Assembly: GCA_018398815.1 (NCBI GenBank)
Contig: CM031626.1
Span: forward strand, 37,125,123-37,189,122
Length of the DNA: 64,000 bases
Source of the DNA: Conus ventricosus
Lineage: Eukaryota > Mollusca > Gastropoda > Neogastropoda > Conidae
Direction: 5' to 3'
Each line of letters opens with the position of its first letter. Position 1 is the stretch's first letter. The translations under genes were made by a program, and so were the position numbers. The notes under the pieces were generated by a model. It saw only the letters and a program-made list of their open reading frames with translations, did no database searches and had not been told where the DNA came from. Below, piece by piece: positions 47,601 to 55,220 of the stretch.

Positions 47601-48660
47601 CATTAAAAGCGTCCTTTACCGAAATGTCTCCAATCAAAGGCCTGCCGAATTTTGGCTGAAATGTATTCATTATAACAGCCATATAATTGAGGGACGTGAC
47701 ATGATGTATTTGTTAAACATTGGGGGGGGTTTTGACGAAAATATTCTATTTTTATCCATCAATTATTCGAATGACTAATGTAATAGATTTCTTACCTTTA
47801 GAAGAGTTCAGTGACCTGTACCCAACTCTCAATAGAGACTAATTTCTGTTTGTACAATGGTAGTATAAATGCGATAGTGCAATATCAACTAAATTTGGAA
47901 TTAAGTTTGATTCAAAGAACCCGTATAGTCAGACACAAAAATTTGGAAATCTATCAAAGAAGGAGAAAGAGTGTCCAATCTATACTTATGAGGTCAGACG
48001 TTCGTTCTTCAGCCTTTTTTCAGCAGTGTTGAAGTGGGAACAGTGTTTTTGAAGATCTCACTAACTGTTTAATATCTTCAAACAATGTAGTCAATTTTTT
48101 TCAATGACATAAAGATGAAATGTCCCCAATTGAGGGGTATTACATCGTTACTGCCCACCAGAAAATACCTGTAATGACTGTAATATTGTCGAGATCCCAA
48201 AATTGTATTTTCTGTCAAACAGAAACGCAGACAATACAACACCTGTTATGGGGATTGCGATATTGTTGAACACATTTTGAATGAAAACCTTAAAACCAAA
48301 TTCTTACCCCCATTGTCAACACTGTAGTTTTTTGACTCTGGTCCAGACACCTTGAACATATTGGCTGTAAAGAAGTACTGAAACAGATTTGGACTCAATT
48401 ACATCTGTTACTGGCCAAGATTACATATTTAAAGTATCCATGACTAATGCAATTCCAAGTACTCACGGTTTCTTTGGCATGCTGAAACAGATATTGTTCC
48501 GAAACCTTCGATATATGCACTCTTTGAGGGTAGTTTGGCACAGTACAATGAACAGTGGTTTTGGTATCAGGGCCTGTATGTTGAACCTTTGCTTGAGACC
48601 TTTGGAACCTTGTTTATTTAATTTTTCTTGTTTTTTTCTTTTTTTTTTTTTCTTTGTTCT
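44680..48660 (+). mobile_element. L1/Tx1-like LINE, heavily decayed
   Basis: About 4 kb of plus-strand remnant. The order is apurinic endonuclease (44.7-45.4 kb), reverse transcriptase (about 46.1-47.1 kb), then a C-terminal zinc segment (48.2 kb). The 3' end is T-rich near 48620-48650. Frame changes and stops occur every 50-100 bases. It is flanked by CA-repeats on the left and an R1 fragment on the right. Confidence 0.75.
44718..48250 (+). pseudogene. LINE ORF2: endonuclease and reverse transcriptase remnants
   Basis: Endonuclease: KVCSLNCNGLK near 44720, LLQETHLP near 44818 (with frame change), VGDWKCG near 45125. Reverse transcriptase: NWRPISLLNT near 46385, DDQKGFMRG near 46475, SIDFEK near 46575 (motif A), RRGVRQG near 46755 (motif B) and FADE where FADD is expected near 46890 (motif C, second Asp lost). 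C-terminal CIFCQTETQTIQHLLWG near 48205 is the usual Cys/His segment. It would nick target DNA and copy its own RNA; this copy is dead. Confidence 0.75.
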
Positions 48661-48887
48661 AATTAATCAAACTTCTCCTGCATACCCAGGAATAATAATC
48701 AGAAGAGAGTAGTGAGTGTGTAAGTTGTCGGGGGGGGAGGGGGGAGGGAAGGGGGAGAGAGTACACTTTCATGTGTATAGTTCTTGTATGTGCAAGTTAC
48801 CCATGTACTACCAATATGTCAGGGGGAGGGGGAAAAAAGATATATTAAATTTAAAAAAATTAATATAAAAAAATTTATATATTTCCG

Positions 48888-49105
48888 AAACCTGATTGTT
48901 TCTCCTCAGCTGACAAGCAGAAAGTGGTAACCTGACTCTCTGCCTTTTTCCGCTTTAAGAAGAATGCTATCCCAGAAAAAAAAAAGGCTGGTTTGGCAAA
49001 ACACGTAGTATGTTTGTTGAGTTTTCAAAAAAAAACACACCAAGGTGCCACCTAAGAAGCAAAAGAAAATCATGAAAGAGCAAAGCAAACTACACTGCTC
49101 TATTC
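48888..49105 (+). repeat. R1 repeat fragment
   Basis: Matches the middle of the R1 unit (from CGAAACCTGATTGTTTCTCC to AAAGAGCAAAGCAAACTACA), with fewer errors than the 39-40 kb copies. Both unit ends are missing. Confidence 0.75.
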
Positions 49106-49114
49106 ATGAGTTTG

Positions 49115-50192
49115 TTTTTAGCCAAGGCCAGTGCGCAGATGTTTGTGAAGGTTGCAATCATTTTGGTCGCATGTTGCAAGAACCCAGAGGTCAACCCTGA
49201 ATTTGGTGGATGAACCAGAAGCTGACGACGAGTATTTCTCTATGCTGCTACAGTCAATGTTCAAGAAAAGCGCAGTGCTGCACAGGTGACACTGCGCCAG
49301 TCTGTATTAATTAAAAATGACACGGTCATATGGACTAACCTGAAAGAATGTGACTTCCAGAAGATGCCTAACAACCGCCCCTGTCGGCATCCTCTTTTTC
49401 CATACTTGAATTCTCCAGAGGTCGACACTATAGGAGAATTTGTGGCTTAGAGTGAACAGACTAAGTATAGGGAAGAGAGTGGACCAACTGTTTTCGTGTC
49501 CCATTGTGGTACACCATCGTGGGGTGCCACTTATCGGGAAGATCCGTCTCAAAGCCATGGGACTAGTGAAACGTCCTTGAATAACACTAGAAGTCAGTGG
49601 ACAACATAATTGGCTCAACAGGATTTCTCAAGACAAGCCCATGAAGCTAGTACTGAAGAAGAATGCAAAGCCCTACTGTCGGCACACAGCTGGCTATCCC
49701 CTACCCGCTGCAAGGCAAACGTGAGGAGCTTGATAGAATGGAGGAGGTGGCGTGGATTAAGAAAGTAACGACAGCCACATTGTGCGCCTATTGTCCCCAG
49801 TTAAGAAGAAGAACTGGGAAATACATTCGTTTAATGTGTTGATTTCAAGAAATTTAAATCAGAACATCAAGAGGCCTCATCTGATTTTGCCAGTCTGGGG
49901 ACATAGCCCAAAATCTTCAGACTCAAAAATATTTTTCGCCCGCTGAAGTTTTCAAGCCGGATTTTGGAGGTGCCTTTACATCCTGACATTGCGCAGCTGT
50001 GCGCATCGGACACGTTTAATAAACAAACTATGGGACGCTACTGCTTCCTGCGTGTTCCCATGGAGTCCTGTGTTTGGGAAGTGACTAATTTCACGCAAGA
50101 GTGTTCAGAGACACTGAATGAACTTCCGGCTGCGAAGTCAATTATGTATGATATCATTATTCACGGCGCGGAACACAGAAAGAAACAATGAA
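49115..50192 (+). pseudogene. Ty3/gypsy retrotransposon fragment (zinc knuckle, protease linker, RT)
   Basis: 49140-49180 reads CEGCNHFGRML, like a gag zinc knuckle. Around 49340-49440, CRHPLFPYLNSPEVDTIGEF fits the protease-RT linker of gypsy elements. 49640-49800 has LVLKKNAKPYC, LDRMEEVAWIKKV and CAPIV from the start of the RT. 49970-50160 has PLHPDIAQL, GRYCFLRVPM and then IMYDIIIHG where MDDILIHG is expected, so the catalytic aspartates are mutated or shifted. No LTR is seen. Stops and frame changes make it a relic. Confidence 0.7.
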
Positions 50193-50404
50193 TGAGAGAC
50201 CGTCACAGCGAGACAATCGCATGGAGAACTCTGGACTAAGGCTGAACCCGACAATATCACTTCAGCAAGTCGGAGTGTCTGACACGACTTTTTTGTGATG
50301 CAGCAAAAAGTAAATGCATTACTCCAATTCTTGCCACACATCACGCACACATAAATCAGAATCCTTCAAGAAAAAAAAAGTCAAGTATGCATGAAATCAT
50401 CCCC

Positions 50405-50578
50405 AACACACACACACGACACACACACACACACACACAACACGACGACACACAACACACACACACACACACACACTCACGGCACGCGCACACACAACAC
50501 GCACGCGCGCTCGCGGAGCACACACACCACACACACAACACACACACACACACACAACACACACACACACCCACGCAC
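50405..50578. repeat. CA microsatellite, interrupted
   Basis: CA repeat with CGACGAC, GCGCGC and CCACG interruptions, in the spacer just before the synaptotagmin-like exon. Confidence 0.95.
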
Positions 50579-50660
50579 GCAACGCCACTTTACAAAGAAG
50601 GAAAAAAAGGTTAAATTAACGGAAGCACATTCTCTGACTAGAAGGGATTCTGACCTCCAG

Positions 50661-50820
50661 GTAGCCGCCCAAGAGCTCAAGGAGCGAACGCTGAGGTTCT
50701 CGTCTATGACGTAGACAAGAGGAAAGTGCGTCATTCTCTGGGCCACGTCATGGTGCCCCTTGGTGACGTCGATCTGGACCACATGGACACGTACTGGGCT
50801 GACCTGGAAAGCCAACACAG
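50661..50820 (+). CDS. Exon of a synaptotagmin-family C2-domain gene
   Basis: About 53 codons. VAAQELKERTLR is followed, after a one-base slip near 50693, by VLVYDVDKRKVRHSLGHV and then PLGDVDLD. This is the core strand region of a synaptotagmin C2 domain (.ELxERTLR.SVYDVDR....H.LGH...PL). A canonical acceptor (CTCCAG before 50661) and donor (CAACACAG then GTGGGT at 50821) bracket it. The slip needs one inserted base and may be an assembly error, since the rest is clean. C2 domains bind membranes, often with calcium, in vesicle traffic. I cannot name the paralogue, and no neighbouring exon is evident in the window. Confidence 0.7.
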
Positions 50821-50829
50821 GTGGGTCAG

Positions 50830-51319
50830 TGACCGCCGCGGTTGTTTGCTGTTCACGTCGGTGATGGCGGTGATCAAAGATGCTGTTGTAAAATATTGAT
50901 GTGATAATGATATACGGTAAAGTAATACAAAAAAAACTGGAGAAAAAAAAATCTTCAAGAAATATATTTAAAGGAAGAAATCAATGTTCAAAGAAATATA
51001 TTTTAAAGGAACAAATCAACACGTGGTGGTATTATGATATGTGACAACGATGTGCATGATAGAAACGTCGCTCAAAAGAAACAATCTAGAGTTCCAATAG
51101 GAAGAAGAAACACGGAAAATGTTCAGACTAGAGGGGTGAGGAGTGTAGATGCTTCACGAATGACGATGATGTAGACTTAGCTCTTGTTCTCTTCGTCGTT
51201 GTTGGCGTGGTCGTTGTAGATTACGGATTTGATGCCCAGCCCTCTCCTTTCACTATTTGCAGGACGTGGTTGATGAGGTTACGTGATGATGATCGTGGGT
51301 TGATAGAAGTTGAAGACAA

Positions 51320-51350
<31 letters not shown>

Positions 51351-51770
51351 AATCCTGGAGGACACACGGACAGTTTCTCAGAAATCTCTTCATAACTGTA
51401 CGTCTGCTCTTGTCCTTCACCCCCCCCCCCCCATCCCACCCCTTTACAATAGCACTATCTTAGCTAGCTTTGTACACACTCTTGAAGTCTCTTTTTTTAA
51501 TAGAATAGTATCAATGAAGAAAAGCTTATAAGGTTCGTTCTTTACTTGATAATTTAGTACAATTAATCTTACTCCATTATTTTGTTAGAGAACATCATCT
51601 CACTTCCAACTTTTATTGCACAAATATGATTCATTGCAAGTTGGATAACCTGTGGAGGAAATAATCATTGATTAGAACATTTCACGACACAGTGGAAATG
51701 TGGGTGAACGAAAATGGTGATGACATATCGCGATGTCTGGGCAACGAGCATGCTCCGCCATCACGATCAA
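50830..51770. other. Presumed intron or intergenic DNA
   Basis: No gene recognised. It contains an AAAT repeat (51318-51352) and a poly-C run (51421-51433). A pyrimidine-rich acceptor-like site (CACTATTTGCAG) ends at 51261, but the sequence after it does not continue a C2 domain. Confidence 0.4.
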
Positions 51771-51774
51771 GAAA

Positions 51775-51999
51775 ATGTAATTATGTATGTTCGAGCTCAC
51801 CAAATCTTATTTAGCACGAAAACCCCCCTTTTCACAAACAAATCACGTCCTTCTCATGTCAGTTTTGACCAAATTTAACACCTGTGTCACAAAAAAAATT
51901 AACACGCCAAAACCTCTAAAAATCGACGTAATCAACACATTGAAACGAGGGCTTACGTGCAAGATAAGATTTGGTGATCGTGAACAAACATAATTACAT
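51775..51999. mobile_element. Foldback MITE-like element
   Basis: 225 bases with terminal inverted repeats of about 45 bases. ATGTAATTATG.TTGTTC..GCTCACC-type sequence at 51775 is matched in reverse complement by the stretch ending ACATAATTACAT at 51999. The inner halves (CACCAAATCTTAT..... GCACG) also match. No coding capacity. It lies 80 bases left of the integrase start. A clear target duplication is not visible. Confidence 0.65.
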
Positions 52000-52026
52000 T
52001 CTCTCCAAGGACATAAAATTAAGTTT

Positions 52027-52081
52027 AGTTAAAATGTAATAAAAAAAACAGTTAAAATGTAATAAGAAGATAGTTAAAATA
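52027..52081 (+). promoter_or_regulatory. Triple AGTTAAAAT leader of the integrase gene
   Basis: AGTTAAAATGTAATAA occurs at 52027 and 52050, and AGTTAAAAT at 52072 runs straight into the integrase ATG. The same AGTTAAAA just before an ATG is seen at two other genes of this element (58628 and 59313, minus). I infer an initiator or promoter motif proper to the element. Confidence 0.45.
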
Positions 52082-53040
52082 TGGACAATACGAAGTACAA
52101 AATATATTATTTTCCTAAAGGGTATTGGAAAGGAAAGACTGCTATTGAAAAACTGAGTAAAGCTGCTAGAGTGTCTGAATCAGTGCGAAAGACTGGCTTT
52201 CAAAACAGGCAATTTGGCAAATATATCTCTGCCTGCTACAAAAAGATAATAAGTCCTCGATTTGTTAATTCAGTTCCAAATGACACCCACCAGATGGACT
52301 TGCTGTATCTTCCACATGACAATGTTAGAAGAAAAAAGTTTAAGTATGCTCTGACAGTTGTTGACATGTCTTCAAGATTCAAAGACGCTGAACTTTAACG
52401 GATAAAAGCTCAACTGCTGTGGCTGTGGCTTTACAACAAATATACATGAGAGGCCCATTAAAGTATCCTAGAATGATTCAAGTTGATGATGGAAAAGAGT
52501 TTAAAGGTTCTGTAAACCAACTGTTTTTAAAATCATGTTACAGTTAGGAGAGGGATCCCAGGCAACCATCGATCACAAGCCCTAGTAGAAAACTTTAATA
52601 AGAATCTAGCTGAACGCCTGTTTACCTATCAATATCACAGAGAAATTATGGATAGAGAACGCAAAACAGAATGGGTTAGGAGATTACCAGCAGTTTTACG
52701 CGTCATGAACAATGAAGAATTTAAAGCAACAGGTCTTAAGCCAGTGAACGCAATCAAATTAAAAAAATTAGCATTATGAAGATGTGCAGGGGACTCAAAA
52801 ACTCTTACCGTTTGGACTAAAAGTAAGATACTTGTATGCTCCTGGAGAGGCAGAGGGCGATGTTAGAATTAGAGCCACAGATCCTATATGGAGCATAGAT
52901 GTATATGAAGTTGAAAGAATTATGAAAACAACCCTCCTGTATATTATTTAAGAGAGACTCTCTCGTCTAAAAAGCCTGCCCCTAAAAGATCCTTTGTTCG
53001 TGAAGAGCTGCAAGTTGTCCCGCCAAACACAGTGAGTTAA
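52081..53040 (+). CDS. Polinton/Maverick-type integrase (copy 2)
   Basis: Retroviral-type (RVE) DDE integrase of about 320 codons. The first Asp lies in HQMDLLYLP (near 52293), followed by LTVVDMSSRF. The second lies in QVDDGKEF (near 52480) and the Glu in ALVENFNK (near 52585), about 34 codons on. The C-terminal part PFGLKV.YLYAPGEAEG and the tail FVREELQVVPPNTVS are typical of Polinton integrases. Stop at 53038-53040. Single-base slips occur near 52395, 52535 and later. There are no other obvious nonsense mutations, so they may be sequencing errors. It would insert linear element DNA into the genome. It converges with the AFSGSN gene to the right. Confidence 0.8.
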
Positions 53041-53175
53041 CAAAAAAAAATAGTATTTGCTAAACTTATAATTTATTTTTTTGCTATAATTTTTAAATTG
53101 TTTTTGCAAGATATAGATTGCTCCCATAGCACCACAATAAACCCAATTTCTGCTATTTTCTGTTCTTCTGATGGT

Positions 53176-53496
53176 TCATAAAAGTCGGACAGTTCTGGAG
53201 GTGGTGTCGTTAGAAACTTCTTTCCTGTCACTAAGTAATACTCTATTCATTGCCTCATCAACGTCTGTAAATGTGTGCTCTGCATGTCCCTGTTCCCTTA
53301 ACTTTTTATTAATAAAGTCTAAGTGGGCAATTCGTCTTTTCTCATAAGCGTCTCTTGCTTTGGCTAAATCTTCCATTGCCTTGTTATGGCGCTCTCTCTC
53401 TTCATCGGACCTCAATTTACTAAACATATAATTGCTTCCAGAGAAGGCTAAAGCGTTAACAATAGCACCTCCTACCATCATAACTACTCCCGCCAT
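53176..53496 (-). CDS. Small element protein: membrane segment plus coiled coil (AFSGSN family)
   Basis: 106 codons from the preferred start at 53496 (MAGVVMMVGG). An upstream ATG at 53511 is also in frame, but copy 1 starts at the equivalent of 53496 after TATAAAAA. Residues 1-25 are hydrophobic and contain NALAFSGSN. Residues 30-75 are charged and helical (RHNKAMEDLAKARDAYEKRR). The end reads INKKLREQGH....TFTDVDEAM. I recall similar unnamed proteins from cnidarian and other invertebrate genomes next to similar polymerases; not verified here. Function unknown; a membrane or virion-like role is only a guess. Confidence 0.65.
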   Translation of the reverse strand: MAGVVMMVGGAIVNALAFSGSNYMFSKLRSDEERERHNKAMEDLAKARDAYEKRRIAHLDFINKKLREQGHAEHTFTDVDEAMNRVLLSDRKEVSNDTTSRTVRLL

Positions 53497-53716
53497 CTTT
53501 TTATAAATCAATATTTTCTTATGAATTAATCTTTTTATGAACTAATATTTTCTGGGATAATTCCCTGTGTAACAAGAAAGTCTTTTGACGCAATCCCTGC
53601 AGTGATTAAACTATAACCTTAACAACATCCTCAATGTCTAACCTTCCTAGATCTGCCGGCTTCATTTTAAAACATGTTTTTTGCTAGCACGCTATAGCCT
53701 ATACTAAGGCCACTAA

Positions 53717-53995
53717 TTACAGCAGAGTGGTAAAGCGTATTGATAATCTTTTTTTCATCATCTTTTTATTAACTAAAAAATAATTAAAATAATCATAATA
53801 CGAAAGGCTGTCTATGTGCTTTTTAATCAGATAATCTTTTGTTGTTAAAGCTAAAAATAAGGTTGTAATTAGTTTTGACGAATCTTCTATCTTTCCCATG
53901 TTGGGCGGTTTTATTCCTAACAAACATTTTGCAAGGGTAGAATAAACTATAACACCAGCGATAGGCACTGCATAATTAACCAGCGTTAAACTCAT
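53717..53995 (-). CDS. Small element membrane protein, 92 residues
   Basis: Two hydrophobic segments: residues about 5-27 (VNYAVPIAGVIVYSTLAKCLL) and 40-50 (KLITTLFLALT). They flank a GIKPPNMGKIEDSS loop. The tail is Lys/Tyr-rich. The start is preceded by TTTTAAAACC. Its ATG overlaps the ATG of the 166-residue gene on the other strand within a CATG palindrome. A decayed homologue is at 7992 in copy 1. Possibly the last codons are frame-shifted. Function unknown. Confidence 0.55.
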   Translation of the reverse strand: MSLTLVNYAVPIAGVIVYSTLAKCLLGIKPPNMGKIEDSSKLITTLFLALTTKDYLIKKHIDSLSYYDYFNYFLVNKKMMKKRLSIRFTTLL

Positions 53996-54494
53996 GGTTT
54001 TAAAAGTATTATATTATTTTTTATTGCTTTTAAAATGGATTTGTGACGAACTATTAAAGTGCGAGGAGCAAGCAGACTACTCCGTAGACAACTGCCATAA
54101 AGAAAGATTATACTCTCTAGCTGCGTGTGGGAAAACTAAACAGTATTTAGGTGTTGAACTAAGTATTGAACAGATCCAGCAACTGTCTACTTCAGACGTT
54201 GAGAAGTACTACGCTAGGTACGAAGCACAGCTAGGGTCAAAAATTGTTAGATCAGTTGGTCAGACAATGATTAGTTTATATGCTAAGTTAGTAAGTAAGA
54301 TGGCGCCGGTTGATTCAGAAGAAGATTTAAAATATGACTTATCACAAGATCCGGTTTTAAACAAGTCCCTAGAAACTCTTGCATGTGACATGTATTACAG
54401 ATTTGGAACTATGCTATGTCCATTCATCATGGGATTAATTACTTTTAATCATATTAATTTTGATCATATTAAATTTAATCGCAATAAAAAATGA
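53994..54494 (+). CDS. Element protein of 166 residues
   Basis: It has an N-terminal hydrophobic stretch, then VELSIEQIQQLSTSDVEKYYARYEA, SLYAKLVSKMAPVDSEEDL and a C-terminal FGTMLCPFIMGLITF. The start is uncertain. The first ATG (53994) leaves no upstream space because it overlaps the divergent gene's ATG. A second ATG at 54035 follows TTTTAAA, as other starts in this element do, but needs a one-base frame change. In copy 1 the equivalent start lies about 48 bases from its divergent partner. The stop overlaps the next gene's start as ATGA (54491-54494). I recall this family beside similar invertebrate polymerases. Function unknown. Confidence 0.65.
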   Translation: MVLKVLYYFLLLLKWICDELLKCEEQADYSVDNCHKERLYSLAACGKTKQYLGVELSIEQIQQLSTSDVEKYYARYEAQLGSKIVRSVGQTMISLYAKLVSKMAPVDSEEDLKYDLSQDPVLNKSLETLACDMYYRFGTMLCPFIMGLITFNHINFDHIKFNRNKK

Positions 54495-54868
54495 GCGATC
54501 AGGAGAAGAAGACGCCGCAGGACAATGCGCAGGACAGTCCGCAGGAGCAGAATGCGCCACAAGTGAATGTGCCGCAAGTGAGTAGTGTTACTAAAACTAA
54601 AAATCCTGGACGTATTGAGGCCGGGCGTAAACTAGCTGAATGGAACAGACTAAGAAAAGCAAACCAATCAACAAAACAAAAATTATTAGATAGTAATACA
54701 ACATCATCACCAGCAACAACACCCCAATTAACAAAAACACAATCACAAACAAACGATAAGATGTATTATTATGTATTGGCTGCTGTTGTTGTTGGTGGGG
54801 GAGTTTTAGCATACAAATGTCTAACGCCATACTTAGCAGCAAAGTCACAAACCCCACAAAGCCAGTAA
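54491..54868 (+). CDS. Lysine-rich tail-anchored element protein
   Basis: 125 codons. The N-terminal 40 residues are Gln/Pro-rich. NPGRIEAGRKLAEWNRLRKA (about residues 38-57) is a basic motif kept in copy 1 as RRVKAGKKLAE. Then comes a Ser/Thr/Gln-rich linker, one transmembrane helix (about residues 92-113, YYYVLAAVVVGGGVLAYKC) and a short tail. The layout suggests a tail-anchored protein with a nucleic-acid-binding basic patch; this is inference. AATAAAAA precedes the ATG, inside the end of the 166-residue gene. It is followed by the AAGTTCTTA array and the converging polymerase gene. Confidence 0.65.
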   Translation: MSDQEKKTPQDNAQDSPQEQNAPQVNVPQVSSVTKTKNPGRIEAGRKLAEWNRLRKANQSTKQKLLDSNTTSSPATTPQLTKTQSQTNDKMYYYVLAAVVVGGGVLAYKCLTPYLAAKSQTPQSQ

Positions 54869-54944
54869 AAGAAGAAGAGTCAGCTTCTGCAAAAAAGTGC
54901 AACCTCCTGTTGTAGACCCATTTTCTATGGAATAGTTTTTTAAT

Positions 54945-55220
54945 GAACTAAATAAGTACAAGTTAAGAACTAAATAAGTACAAGTTAGAACTAAATAAGT
55001 ACAAGTTAAGTTAGTTATAGAAAGTACTTTTTAAGTTAAGTGCAAGTAAATTATAAGTAAATTACAAGTAAAGTACAAAAAAAAAGTTCTTTTTTAAGTT
55101 CTTAAGTTCTTGTTGGGTTCTTAAATAAGTACTAGTTAAGTTCTTAAGTAAGTTCTTGTTTAAGTTCTTAGTTAAGTTCTTGTTAGGTTCTTAAATTAAT
55201 TACTAGTTAAGTCAGTCAAG
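54945..55220. repeat. TAAGTACAAGTTAAGAACTAAA / AAGTTCTTA array of copy 2
   Basis: The first part has three close copies of a 21-base unit (GAACTAAATAAGTACAAGTTA). The second part has the inverted sense (AAGTTCTTAAGTAAGTTCTTG) repeated. The array is therefore globally palindromic and lies between converging genes. The copy-1 array at 6330-6600 is its counterpart. Confidence 0.75.

Noticed and set aside
51250..51330. Second exon of the synaptotagmin-like gene after CACTATTTGCAG
   Set aside because: The acceptor-like site looks good, but the downstream translation reaches a stop quickly and does not resemble a C2 domain.
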